Source: Agromyces sp. Leaf222 (GTDB taxonomy: Bacteria > Actinomycetota > Actinomycetes > Actinomycetales > Microbacteriaceae). Taken from it: a stretch of DNA of 64,000 bases. The stretch is taken from contig NZ_LMKQ01000001.1 of assembly GCF_001421565.1 (NCBI RefSeq), positions 2,350,605 through 2,414,604 of the forward strand, given 5' to 3'. The first letter of the stretch is position 1. Every line of letters starts with the position of its first letter. Positions 8,835 to 17,044 of this stretch are shown piece by piece. The notes beneath the pieces are model-generated. The model ran no database searches. It was given only the letters and a program-made list of their open reading frames with translations, and was not told the DNA's origin. The position numbers and the translations under genes were made by a program.

Positions 8835-10166
8835 TCAGCGGATCGACTTGACCTTGAGCAGGATGATGAGGCCGCCGAAGAAGGCGAACCCGGCACCGAG
8901 CAGGTACAGCAGGGTGTAGTTCTTCTCACCGCCGGTCGCGCCGAGCATGATCACGAGACCGGCCAGCAGTGGCGCGACCGCGCTCGGGATCTTCTGGGCG
9001 AACTGGATGACCGCCATGTATCGACCCGCCTGGTCGCGCTCGGGGATGATCGCGTAGACGATCGCCTGGTCGACGGTCGCGAACACGGCGATCGTGAGCT
9101 GCATGAGCACGGCGCCGGCGACGATCTGCGGAAGCGACCACGCGGTGGCTTCGACGACCGCACCGACGACGAACAGCACGGCGGCGATCATGACGAACAG
9201 GCGACGACGCTGGAGCTTGTCGGAGAGGAATCCGCCCGCGATCGCACCGACGGCGGCTGCGAGCACGCCGATCATGCCCACCGTGGCGACCACGCCGGCG
9301 ACCTCGCGCACGGGCATGTCGAGGCGCTGAGCGTAGAAGAACGTGCCGAAGGTCGTGTTGAAGTACAGGCCGATGAAGAAGACGAAACGACCGAGCCAGT
9401 TCCACGCGAAGTCGGGGTACTTGCGGATGTTGAAGCCGTAGCTCGAGACGACGGACCTGACCGTGACCTGTGTCGACGGAGCGAGGTCCTTCGAGCTGCC
9501 CTCGGGCTTGATGAGCGGGAAGAGCGCGAGCAGCACGGCGCCGATCGCGCCCGGCACGACGAAGACCAGGAACGTGTTCGACGACACCGCGTAGGCGACG
9601 CCGATGCCGAGCACCGGTGCGATCTGCGTCATGAGGCCGGTGAGGGCCGACACCTTGCCGCGTTGCGACTCGGGCAGCTTGTCGGCCTGGATCGTCTGCA
9701 GGGCCGCACCGGCGATCGACCAGCCGACCATGCCGAGCACCCAACCGGCACCGACGATCAGCAGGCTCGGCGCAAGGCCGATGACGACGAGTCCCGCGAG
9801 GCCGATCGCAGTGCCGAGGTAGATGAACGGGCTCCGGCGGCCGAACCGCGAGCGCGTGCGGTCGCTCCAGATGCCGACGAGCGGGCTGATGACGAGGTAG
9901 ACGGCCTGTGCGATGCCCGTGATGAATCCCAGGAACTCTTCGTGGCCCGGCGCGAGCTCGGTGATCCGCACCGCGATGCCGTACGAGAGCGGGACCATCA
10001 TCGCCATCGACGCGCCGAAGCTGGCGAGCATGAGCCAGACGATGTAGCCCTTGCTCATCGGCTGCTGCGGCTCGACCACAGCGCTGTCGACCACCGGCGC
10101 GACATTCGCGTCGGACACGGCGAGGCCGGCGGCGTGCTCCGCGCCCGGCTCGTTCTTCGTCACCAT
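8835..10166 (-). CDS. MFS transporter, likely glycoside/sugar importer
   Basis: About 443 residues with twelve predicted membrane helices. The cytoplasmic loop SDRTRSRFGRRSPF matches the MFS loop 2-3 motif seen in sucrose/GPH-like carriers. First gene of the glycoside operon, so presumably the importer for the substrate of GH78, GH1 and GH43. The start is uncertain: ATG at 10166 has AAGGAG only three bases away, GTG at 10163 would have better spacing, and another ATG lies at 10178. The N-terminus (about 30 residues) is polar and poorly conserved. Two TetR-type operators lie just upstream. Confidence 0.88.
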   Translation of the reverse strand: MVTKNEPGAEHAAGLAVSDANVAPVVDSAVVEPQQPMSKGYIVWLMLASFGASMAMMVPLSYGIAVRITELAPGHEEFLGFITGIAQAVYLVISPLVGIWSDRTRSRFGRRSPFIYLGTAIGLAGLVVIGLAPSLLIVGAGWVLGMVGWSIAGAALQTIQADKLPESQRGKVSALTGLMTQIAPVLGIGVAYAVSSNTFLVFVVPGAIGAVLLALFPLIKPEGSSKDLAPSTQVTVRSVVSSYGFNIRKYPDFAWNWLGRFVFFIGLYFNTTFGTFFYAQRLDMPVREVAGVVATVGMIGVLAAAVGAIAGGFLSDKLQRRRLFVMIAAVLFVVGAVVEATAWSLPQIVAGAVLMQLTIAVFATVDQAIVYAIIPERDQAGRYMAVIQFAQKIPSAVAPLLAGLVIMLGATGGEKNYTLLYLLGAGFAFFGGLIILLKVKSIR

Positions 10167-10232
10167 TGACTCCTTCATCGGTGAAGCCGACCACGCGATC
10201 GTACGCGGGCCGTGCTGAGGGATTCCTCAAAA

Positions 10233-10249
10233 GTAACCAGATTGGTTAC
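10233..10249. promoter_or_regulatory. TetR-type operator, copy 1
   Basis: Palindrome GTAACC-5 nt-GGTTAC between the divergent MFS operon and tetR gene. An identical-arm copy lies 30 bp (about three helical turns) away, so two regulator dimers could bind the same DNA face. Confidence 0.75.
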
Positions 10250-10262
10250 GTTGTGGCCAAGA

Positions 10263-10279
10263 GTAACCACAGCGGTTAC
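10263..10279. promoter_or_regulatory. TetR-type operator, copy 2
   Basis: Second GTAACC-5 nt-GGTTAC palindrome with the same arm sequences and a different spacer. It lies 66 bases before the tetR start codon, in position to control both divergent promoters. Confidence 0.75.
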
Positions 10280-10344
10280 GATTGGCAAGTCGGCTTCGGA
10301 TGCTGGTCTGCCAGACTCCATGAATGGGCCGACAGGGAGAAGAC

Positions 10345-11028
10345 ATGCACGGTACGAACCCCTCGGTCATCGCGGTGGCGCCGGATGCCGCGGCGCGGAC
10401 CCCCGCGCCCCGGGGCCCCCGCGGACCGTACGCGAGCACGCCGGCACGCCGCGCCGAGATCGTCCGCGCCGCGCTCGCGAGCTTCGCCGAGCACGGGTAC
10501 GAGCGCGCGTCCCTCCGCGACATCGCCGCCAGGGCCAACTTGACGCATGCCGCGCTCCTCCGGCACTTCGCCAGCAAGGACGACCTCCTCCTCGCCGCCC
10601 TCGCGCAGCGCGACGACGACGACGAGGAGATGGCGCGCCGCATCATGCAGTCGAAGGTCTCGGCCGAGCGCGTGCTCTCGAGCGTGCTCGCCGACGAGTT
10701 CTCCCATCCCGAACGCCAGCGCAACTGGCTTGCGATCACGGTCGCCGCGACGAACCCCGAGCACCCTGCGCACGACTTCTTCATCGCGCGACGCGAGCGC
10801 ATGCGCGTGCACTTCTCGAGCGGTCAACTCACCACCGCACACGACAGTGAAGAGCTCACCGCAGACGACAAGGTCACCATGCTCATGGCGATGATGGATG
10901 GACTTCGCATCCAGGCCCTCTTCGACCCGTCGCGCGAGACCCTCCCTTTGCTCGAGACGTTCATGCGCCTCATCACGACCGACGAGGATCGGCGCGGCAC
11001 CCTCGACGCATCGTCACCGTCGGACTGA
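10345..11028 (+). CDS. TetR family regulator of the glycoside operon
   Basis: 227-residue TetR repressor. After a flexible, Pro/Ala-rich N-terminus of about 35 residues comes the HTH: RRAEIVRAALASFAEHGYER, then ASLRDIAARANLTHAALLRH with the typical 'F-x-S-K-D-D-L' continuation. The C-terminal ligand domain is divergent and ends DASSPSD. ATG at 10345 has GGGAGA in front. Divergent transcription from the MFS-GH78 operon and the two palindromic operators between them strongly suggest it represses both. The inducer is probably the glycoside or its aglycone (inference). Confidence 0.9.
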   Translation: MHGTNPSVIAVAPDAAARTPAPRGPRGPYASTPARRAEIVRAALASFAEHGYERASLRDIAARANLTHAALLRHFASKDDLLLAALAQRDDDDEEMARRIMQSKVSAERVLSSVLADEFSHPERQRNWLAITVAATNPEHPAHDFFIARRERMRVHFSSGQLTTAHDSEELTADDKVTMLMAMMDGLRIQALFDPSRETLPLLETFMRLITTDEDRRGTLDASSPSD

Positions 11029-11043
11029 CCACGCGTACGCTGC
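11005..11043 (+). repeat. 39-bp direct repeat, left copy (3' end of tetR)
   Basis: Covers the last seven codons and stop of the tetR gene plus 15 following bases. It matches 13655-13693 at 35 of 39 positions; the three coding differences are all third-base, synonymous. Confidence 0.8.
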
Positions 11044-11178
11044 AGATTGCTCGGCTGCACCGGATTTCCGCCCGGCCCGGCGAAAGCTGCGCAGGCAGCC
11101 CACCTCTCGAAACGGTGGATACGTGAACGCCACCCGCACGCCGAACTGAGACCGGCATGATTCCTGATCGGCAGGGAT

Positions 11179-11750
11179 TCACGGGAGATGACCACGTGAT
11201 ACGCGACTCAAGTGATTGATGAAGTCGAGGATGTCCTGGTCAAGCGCCGCTTGGTCGTCGCCGTAGATGCCGTGCGGGGCTCCCGGGTAGACCTCGAGGG
11301 TGCCGTGCTCGACCATCAGAAGTGGTGAAATACGGCATCGAGCTCCTTCGAGTGCGTTGACGAGCGCGAGGCTGCTCACGCGCCAGGCCAGCGCCGGCAG
11401 GGCGCCGCCGCAGTGGGCCGCGATGATCTTCAGGTCCGGATGCCGATCGAGGACTCCCGCGTAGACGGCGTCGACGAGCGACCGGAAGGTGTCGACGGGA
11501 AACTCCACCAGGAAGGGCGGACGACCGAGCGTGAGCGGCACCGCGCGAATGCGAGCGCGGAACCAGCACCCGCCTGATCACGCGGCAGGACCGGAAGCGA
11601 GCGGTACTGCCGCATGATCTGCAGGCGGTCGAGGAGCTGAACGGCCGATGCCGTGTCCCATGCCGACCACGGCGGTCCGCTCCTGCCCGGTGTCGCGTGC
11701 AGGTCGACCGGGAAATGGGCATGAACGTCGATGCGGCGTGGAGCGGTCAT
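11179..11750 (-). pseudogene. Mosaic remnant: amidohydrolase (ACMSD-like) joined to alpha/beta-hydrolase end
   Basis: Broken gene 13 bases downstream of the intact amidohydrolase gene. From ATG 11750 one frame gives MTAPRRIDVHAHFPVD, the metal-binding start of an amidohydrolase-2 enzyme, and decays after about 65 residues. In another frame (from about 11541) the family's middle resumes: VEFPVDTFRSLVDAVYAGVL, then HPDLKIIAAHCGGALPALAW. Roughly 100 residues between are missing. The last third switches to LEVYPGAPHGIYGDD, the catalytic-His end of a haloperoxidase-like alpha/beta hydrolase. It is therefore a deletion/fusion relic of at least two genes, not a working enzyme. Confidence 0.7.
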
Positions 11751-11763
11751 CGGTCACGCCGTC

Positions 11764-13035
11764 TCAGGCTGAGGGCTGACGGATGCCGCGGCGCCAGACG
11801 TCGCGGATGTTCAGCGAGTCGCTGATCGTCGTGGTCGGATCGCCGTCGACGAGGAGAAGGTCGGCCCGCTGCCCCACCGCGATCGTGCCTCGATCGGTGA
11901 GACCGAAACGGCGAGCCGCAACCGCTGTCGCCGCGGTGAGCGCCGTGACGGGCGAAAGGCCCGCATCGACGAAGTACTGCAGCTCCTGGTGCACGCTCGC
12001 GCCGTGGGCGAGACCGCCGAGGAAAGGCAGCGGCTGGGAGACGTCCGTGCCGATGAGGAGGTCGACCCCGGCGGCATCGAGGGCGCGAACTGTGGCGAGA
12101 ACATCCTCGAGTCGACCCTGCGGGTAGTGGTTGAAGCTGCTGCGCAGCGTCTCGTCCCACTCCGTGGAGAGCTTGCCGGCGACCCTGGGGTCGTCGGCGA
12201 GCGCCGAGCCGGTGATGCCCATCATCGAGGCGTCGAGCACGACGCAGGCGACGACGAACGCGCCGGACGAGGCGATGGCATCGATGATCTGCGACGTGTG
12301 CGGCCGGTCCATGAACAGGTGCGCCAGACCATCGATGCCGGCGTCGATGCTCATCTGCGTGGCGTCGATGGTGAGTGCGTGCGCCACCGTGAGCAGCCCC
12401 AGGCGGTGGGCCTCCGCGACTCCGGCGTTCAGCGTCGCCTGATCGAGCATGGGCAGGCCGGGGTGACCCTCGACGCTGCCGTCATCGACCATGAACTTGA
12501 TGTAGTCGGATCCGGCCCGAGCGAGCTGGCCGACGACATCCACCGCCTCCTCCGGAGTCGTGACCTTGGCACGCACGATCGGATCGACGCGCTCGGGACG
12601 GGGCGGGCGGCCGGCGCCGCCGGGGCCACCACCGGGGCCGCCCCGGCCTGCACCACCCTGCGGGTTGAAGTCCTTGGGGAACAACTCTTCCGGATGTCCG
12701 CCGGGAGGCGTGAGGCCGAACCCGGCCGAACGCACATCGGCCAGGCTGTCATCCTCGGTGATGTGGGTGCGGTCGCGGGCGGTGTTCGCTCCCTGCATCT
12801 CGAGCTCCGTCGTGACACCGAACTGCAGCGCCAGGCGAAGGCCGGCGGTGTCGGTGTGCACATGCGAGTCGATGAGGCCCGGGAGAAGCGTGGCGCCCGG
12901 TGCAAGGACGACCTCGGCATCAGTGGGCGTGGCATCTCCGATGGACTCGATGAGCCCATCGGCGATCACGACCGTCTTGCGGCCCAGGTCCGTGGTGCCG
13001 TCGAAGACCCGACCGGCCACAATTGCAGTACGCAT
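11764..13035 (-). CDS. Amidohydrolase family protein (imidazolonepropionase/prolidase-like)
   Basis: 423-residue metal-dependent hydrolase of the cyclic amidohydrolase superfamily. The small beta domain (VAGRVFDGTTDLGRKTVVIA) leads into the metal motif HVH at residues 58-60. YIKFMVDDG supplies the probable bridging Lys, with later HAL and HLFMD histidines and IGTDVSQPLP for the last Asp. An unusual Gly/Arg/Pro-rich stretch (about residues 128-150) is inserted before the barrel continues. No signal peptide. The substrate is unknown. It is divergent from a MarR gene with palindromes between, so probably MarR-controlled. Confidence 0.85.
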   Translation of the reverse strand: MRTAIVAGRVFDGTTDLGRKTVVIADGLIESIGDATPTDAEVVLAPGATLLPGLIDSHVHTDTAGLRLALQFGVTTELEMQGANTARDRTHITEDDSLADVRSAGFGLTPPGGHPEELFPKDFNPQGGAGRGGPGGGPGGAGRPPRPERVDPIVRAKVTTPEEAVDVVGQLARAGSDYIKFMVDDGSVEGHPGLPMLDQATLNAGVAEAHRLGLLTVAHALTIDATQMSIDAGIDGLAHLFMDRPHTSQIIDAIASSGAFVVACVVLDASMMGITGSALADDPRVAGKLSTEWDETLRSSFNHYPQGRLEDVLATVRALDAAGVDLLIGTDVSQPLPFLGGLAHGASVHQELQYFVDAGLSPVTALTAATAVAARRFGLTDRGTIAVGQRADLLLVDGDPTTTISDSLNIRDVWRRGIRQPSA

Positions 13036-13084
13036 ACGAGTTCCATTCCTGCAGGATCGACGGCCGCCGGAGTGGCGACCATCC

Positions 13085-13112
13085 GTTTACGTGTAAACTA
13101 GCACATATGTGC
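13085..13112. promoter_or_regulatory. MarR operator region (two palindromes)
   Basis: GTTTAC-GT-GTAAAC (13085-13098) is followed by the perfect 12-bp palindrome GCACATATGTGC (13101-13112), in the 104-bp gap between the divergent amidohydrolase and marR genes. These are the likely binding sites of the MarR protein. Confidence 0.65.
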
Positions 13113-13139
13113 GTTTTGCACGCAAATTGAGGAGAAGTG

Positions 13140-13616
13140 ATGACCAGTCGCGACGATGCCGCCCGACCCTCCCCCGGTGACGACGAACTGCTCGAGACCA
13201 TCGGAACGGCCTTCTCACGGCTGCGACGACGCACCAGCAGCGTGCCCATCGACGTGCCGGTGGCGCGAACCGACGTGCGCCGCGATCTGCTCCTGGCCAT
13301 CGTGGAGGAATCCGACGGCCTGCTGAGCGTCAACGCCGTGGCAGCCGCACTGGGCATGGAACGAACCGCGGTCAGTCGCCTCGCGGCATCCTGCGTCAGC
13401 GACGGACTCCTCGAACGCGTGGCCTCGCAGAGCGACGGGCGCAGCATCACATTGCGGCTGACCTCACCAGGGGAAGAGGTGCTCGCGACGTCTCGACGAC
13501 AGCAACGCCGAGCCTTCGAATACATCACGAGGGACTGGGATGACGGCGAGAGGCTCCAGTTCGCCCGGCTGCTGCACAAGTACGTCGCCTCCGCGAGCTC
13601 CGCTTCGTCCGAGTAG
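13140..13616 (+). CDS. MarR family transcriptional regulator
   Basis: 158-residue winged-helix regulator. The recognition region is LLSVNAVAAALGMERTAVSR, and the wing follows as SDGLLERVASQSDGRSITLR, characteristic of MarR. ATG at 13140 is preceded by GGAG with five-base spacing; a GTG one codon earlier is less well placed. It is divergent from the amidohydrolase gene with two palindromes between, so likely an autoregulated repressor responding to a small aromatic or related ligand (inference). Confidence 0.88.
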   Translation: MTSRDDAARPSPGDDELLETIGTAFSRLRRRTSSVPIDVPVARTDVRRDLLLAIVEESDGLLSVNAVAAALGMERTAVSRLAASCVSDGLLERVASQSDGRSITLRLTSPGEEVLATSRRQQRRAFEYITRDWDDGERLQFARLLHKYVASASSASSE

Positions 13617-13654
13617 GAGACCACCCAGCTGGGCATTCGACGAGCGGCTCGAGG

Positions 13655-13693
13655 GACGCATCATCCCCGTCAGACTGACCACGCGTACACTGC
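13655..13693 (+). repeat. 39-bp direct repeat, right copy (orphan tetR 3' end)
   Basis: Non-coding today, but still reads GAC GCA TCA TCC CCG TCA GAC TGA, i.e. DASSPSD-stop, matching the tetR gene's end 2650 bp to the left, plus 15 matching bases beyond the stop. It looks like the tail of a second or ancestral tetR copy. Confidence 0.75.
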
Positions 13694-13775
13694 CAACCCA
13701 CGCTGCCCCGCGCGCCCAGCTGCCGTCAACGGTGATCGCGCCGGCGGCAACCCCCTGACCTGCGCCGGCGGATGA

Positions 13776-15269
13776 TCATCGGGCTTGCGGTAGGCGCGAT
13801 GTGGTTCGCGCGGCAAGGGTTGTCCGCTCTTGGAGCCCGAGAACTCGATCCCCCGCCTGTGGTTCAAGGGGCTCAGGCAGAGACGAACCTTCGCGTGGTC
13901 GGAGCTCTGCGAGCGCGACTCGGTCGCCGCCGGAGAGCTTCGCGTCGTACATCGCGTGGTCGGCCGCTCGGATGAGGTGGTCGATGATGACCGGGCTCTC
14001 CGGGTACTCGACCGTGACGACCCCGATGCTCGCCGTGATCGCGAGCTCGGGCGGAAGCCCTTCGTAGCGTTCGGCGATGGAAGCACGGACGCGCTCGGCG
14101 AGGGCCTCGGCGTCGCCCGGGTGATCGACCGCGGCGACGATGATGAACTCATCGCCGCCGAAGCGCCCGAGGATGTCGCGCTCGCGAATCACCCCACGCA
14201 ACCTGCTGCCAACCTCCCTGAGCAGGTCGTCGCCGGCGGGATGTCCGAGCAGGTCGTTCACTGCTTTGAACCCGTCGAGATCGGCGAAGATCACCGCGAC
14301 CACCGGGCAGTCCGAGAGCAGGGTCTGCGTGACATCCTCCTCGAAGAGTCGCCGGGAGGGCAGGCCGGTGACTTCGTCGTGCATGGCGGCGCGTCGCAGT
14401 GATTCCTCGAGGCGTACGCGGGCGATCGCCTGGGCGGCCTGGTTCGACAGAGCTTCGGCCAATGGCACCGCTTCTTCGTCGAACTCCCGCGGGTGGTCGA
14501 AGTAGCAGACCATCGACCCGATCGATTCGCCCTTGGAACGGATCGGCGAAGCGATGGCCGCCTCGATTCCGGCGGCGCGGTAGGCCGCACTCATTCCAGC
14601 TCCCGGGGCGTGCCGGTCGGCGTCCTCGGGAGAGCGCACCACGATCACCTGACCGCTCGCCAGCGTGAACCCACCGGCAGGCACGAAGTCTCGCGGCCAA
14701 TGCGGGGTCAGTGGATTCACGCCGGCGACCTGCACGACCCCGTCGGGCTCGCGGAGGTGCACGCTCACGAACGAGGCCGCGAACGCGCGCTGTGCGACGT
14801 CGACGAGCAGTTCCGCGGCCTCGGGTTCCGCTCGCACCGCGCCGAACCCCACAGCCGAGTTCAGGAGGATCTGCAGACGCCGACGTGCTCGCTCGGTCTT
14901 GGCTTCGGCGCCCTGGAAGCCGAGCGAGAAGGCGGTCCGTTCCGAGACGTCGTACACCGCGATCTGCATGCCGACGTCGGCCACGAGGTCATCGATGGCG
15001 CCGACGACGACGGGTCGGACGATGCCCGACGTGCCGTGCAGGGTGGCGTCGGTCGGTCTGTGCCCGTCAGTGCTTGCGAGCGGCATCCGCAAGGTCAGGA
15101 AGCTCTCGAGCGGGCGCCCGACGAGTTCGACGGATTCGCTCCCAGTCCATTCGAGGATCGCCGTGTTGACCTTCACGATGGAGCCAGAATGATCAACGGT
15201 GATCAGCCCGCACGCGGGGAGCAGTGGAAGCGCGCGAAGGCCGTCTTCCGGCGCCGTGGAGGGATGCAT
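13776..15269 (-). CDS. PAS/GAF-GGDEF diguanylate cyclase
   Basis: 497-residue cytosolic diguanylate cyclase making c-di-GMP from two GTP. A PAS-like segment (ITVDHSGSIVKVNTAILEWT) leads; a short coiled region and a GAF domain (about 165-320, AFAASFVSVHLREPDG and GSMVCYF) follow; then DEVTGLPSRRLF opens the GGDEF domain. GGDEF itself is at about 371-375 and the inhibitory I-site RERD at 362-365, five residues before, so activity and product feedback look intact. There is a C-terminal tail of about 50 residues. The ATG at 15269 lacks a clear ribosome site; 15329 is an alternative start. Confidence 0.87.
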   Translation of the reverse strand: MHPSTAPEDGLRALPLLPACGLITVDHSGSIVKVNTAILEWTGSESVELVGRPLESFLTLRMPLASTDGHRPTDATLHGTSGIVRPVVVGAIDDLVADVGMQIAVYDVSERTAFSLGFQGAEAKTERARRRLQILLNSAVGFGAVRAEPEAAELLVDVAQRAFAASFVSVHLREPDGVVQVAGVNPLTPHWPRDFVPAGGFTLASGQVIVVRSPEDADRHAPGAGMSAAYRAAGIEAAIASPIRSKGESIGSMVCYFDHPREFDEEAVPLAEALSNQAAQAIARVRLEESLRRAAMHDEVTGLPSRRLFEEDVTQTLLSDCPVVAVIFADLDGFKAVNDLLGHPAGDDLLREVGSRLRGVIRERDILGRFGGDEFIIVAAVDHPGDAEALAERVRASIAERYEGLPPELAITASIGVVTVEYPESPVIIDHLIRAADHAMYDAKLSGGDRVALAELRPREGSSLPEPLEPQAGDRVLGLQERTTLAARTTSRLPQAR

Positions 15270-15459
15270 GAAGGAATAATCTCTGCGCCGCGCGCGCGTG
15301 TCAACACGGGCGAGAGCCGGCCCACGCATCGAGTCCGTGCGGCCGCGAGCAGCGATCACACATATCCATCGCGACTCTGGGAACGTCGCGATGATAGGGG
15401 TGATTCCCGCTCGTGTACACCGCCTTCACGCCGCCGCCGGTCGACATAGTGTGGAGGGC

Positions 15460-16338
15460 ATGGAACCGGCAGATTCGAGCGCGCCCGACTCTGCGCCTTC
15501 CGCCCCGCTTCTGCTCGACCGCTACCGCCCGCTGGCCCGCATCGGGCGGGGCGGCGCGGCCTTCGTGTTCCGTGGTCGCGACGAGTACCTCGGCCGCGAC
15601 GTCGCCATCAAGGTGTTCAGCGGCGGCAACGAGTTGCATGTCGAAATGTATCGAGCCGAACTCCGCATGCTGGCCGCCCTCAGCCATCACGGGGTCGTCT
15701 CGATCGTCGATGCCGGCGTCGACACGTCCACCCCCGAAGACCCGCGGCCGTTCCTCGTGATGCAGCTCGTCCAGGGAACCACCGTGCGTGACCGCGTGGC
15801 GGAGCGGCCCCTCTCCGTGCGCGAGATCGGAGAGATCGGTTACGAGGTGGCCGAGGCCCTCGAGTACGTGCATGCCCAGAACATCATCCATCGTGACATC
15901 ACGCCCTCCAACATCATGATCGTGAACTATGGAACGCAGCATTCGCGCGAGCGCGCGATGCTCACGGACTTCGGAATCGCCGTCGAGGTGGCCGACGCCG
16001 GCTTCCAGTCCGAGGTCGTCACCGGAACCGCCCCGTACCTGAGCCCCGAGCAGGTACGCAACCATCCGCTGACAACGGCGTCCGACATCTACTCGCTCGG
16101 CCTGGTGCTGCTCGAGTGCTTCACTCGCACGCGGGCATTCCCAGGCGCGTCCATCCCCTCGGCGATGGCGCGCCTTGCTGGGCCGCCCGACATCCCGCCT
16201 GAGCTCGTCCCCGAGCCCTGGCGGTCCCTGCTGCAGCGGATGACGGCAGCCGAGCCGGACCTTCGTCCGTCCGCCGCGGACCTTGGCGCGGAGATCCGGC
16301 TGGCCCTACGGGACCTCCGCCCGCGGTCGCGCCCCTGA
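15460..16338 (+). CDS. Soluble serine/threonine protein kinase (Pkn-type)
   Basis: 292-residue eukaryotic-like kinase with no transmembrane or PASTA part. The Gly-rich loop is IGRGGAAFVFRG, the ATP-binding Lys51 lies in VAIKVF, the catalytic loop HRDITPSN gives Asp146 and Asn151, and DFG Asp170 is in LTDFGIAVE. The residue two after the catalytic Asp is Thr where Ser/Thr kinases normally have Lys (HRDxKPxN), a feature that may lower or alter activity. The activation segment and APE-like SPEQ region (GTAPYLSPEQV) are present. ATG at 15460 sits right after GGAGGG, closer than ideal. Confidence 0.87.
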   Translation: MEPADSSAPDSAPSAPLLLDRYRPLARIGRGGAAFVFRGRDEYLGRDVAIKVFSGGNELHVEMYRAELRMLAALSHHGVVSIVDAGVDTSTPEDPRPFLVMQLVQGTTVRDRVAERPLSVREIGEIGYEVAEALEYVHAQNIIHRDITPSNIMIVNYGTQHSRERAMLTDFGIAVEVADAGFQSEVVTGTAPYLSPEQVRNHPLTTASDIYSLGLVLLECFTRTRAFPGASIPSAMARLAGPPDIPPELVPEPWRSLLQRMTAAEPDLRPSAADLGAEIRLALRDLRPRSRP

Positions 16339-16426
16339 GCGTTCACTCAGCGTGATGATCCGCCAGCGAACCGGTCTCCGACGCACCAAACGACGTCATC
16401 CGGAGGACAGGGAGAAATCCGACGGC

Positions 16427-16471
16427 ACACGAACGGCCCGGAACCATGACGAGGTTCCGGGCCGTTCGTGT
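16427..16471. terminator. Perfect 19-bp hairpin between convergent genes
   Basis: Arms of 19 bp (ACACGAACGGCCCGGAACC and complement) with a 7-nt loop, lying between the kinase gene (+) and the 109-aa gene (-). It is symmetric, so it can stop transcription from both sides; no U-run. Confidence 0.85.
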
Positions 16472-16506
16472 CGGTCCCCCCGGGATCGCCGATCGTCTGC
16501 CCCTTG

Positions 16507-16836
16507 TCAGCTCAGCGAAGTCGTTGCCAGCACACGATGCCGGTCCTGCAATGCCTCCGACCTGTGGAAGTCGTCGCGGCGGATGTCGCTCTTGCGGAGG
16601 GCGTGGGCGTCGGCGCGCGAGAGTCGGCGGGCCTCGAGCAGGACTGCGGCTCTGGTGACGTGCCACGATGGCGCAGCACGCCGGCCGATCCACACCGCTT
16701 CGAACCCTCCGCCGGCGCCGCGTTCGACGTATGCGACGAGCCGCTCGGCATCGCCTTCGGCGTAGCGGGGGTCGCAGAGCCGCCAGGATCCTCGGGCGAG
16801 GGGCTCCCAGACCAGCGTTCGTTCGTTCGTCAGCAT
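16507..16836 (-). CDS. Hypothetical protein, 109 aa
   Basis: Small soluble protein beginning MLTNERTLVWEPLARGSWRL. I do not recognise a family. Its start is well supported by GGAGGT placed five bases upstream of ATG 16836, and codon usage is like the neighbours. The N-terminal half looks like a small beta sheet (LVAYVERGAGGGFEAVWIG), and the C-terminal half is helical and Arg/Asp-rich. It is convergent with the kinase gene and divergent from the phytochrome gene. The function is unknown. Confidence 0.7.
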   Translation of the reverse strand: MLTNERTLVWEPLARGSWRLCDPRYAEGDAERLVAYVERGAGGGFEAVWIGRRAAPSWHVTRAAVLLEARRLSRADAHALRKSDIRRDDFHRSEALQDRHRVLATTSLS

Positions 16837-17044
16837 TTCGACCTCCGAAGCAATGATCGGGCAACGCTGGGAGCGGGCACCGGCCCTTGACAACCGGCCA
16901 TCGCGCGTGCAAAGGCCGGACGAGGCGGGGGCCGCGCGGTGGTCATCGCGAGGCGTACGGCTCGGGATCCCGAATGGTCGTCGGCGGGCGTGGAGTACGC
17001 TTTTGTCGCCGGTCGACCCGACCCGTCCGGCGGACGGAGCGATC

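Noticed and set aside
6060..10169. Very long plus-strand open frame (over 1300 codons) opposite GH78 and the MFS transporter
   Set aside because: Arg/Asp/Gly-rich, no domain, no ribosome site; it is the antisense shadow of two clearly recognisable minus-strand genes in high-GC DNA.
16507..16836. Toxin or antitoxin
   Set aside because: No partner gene and no recognised toxin or antitoxin motif in the 109-aa protein.
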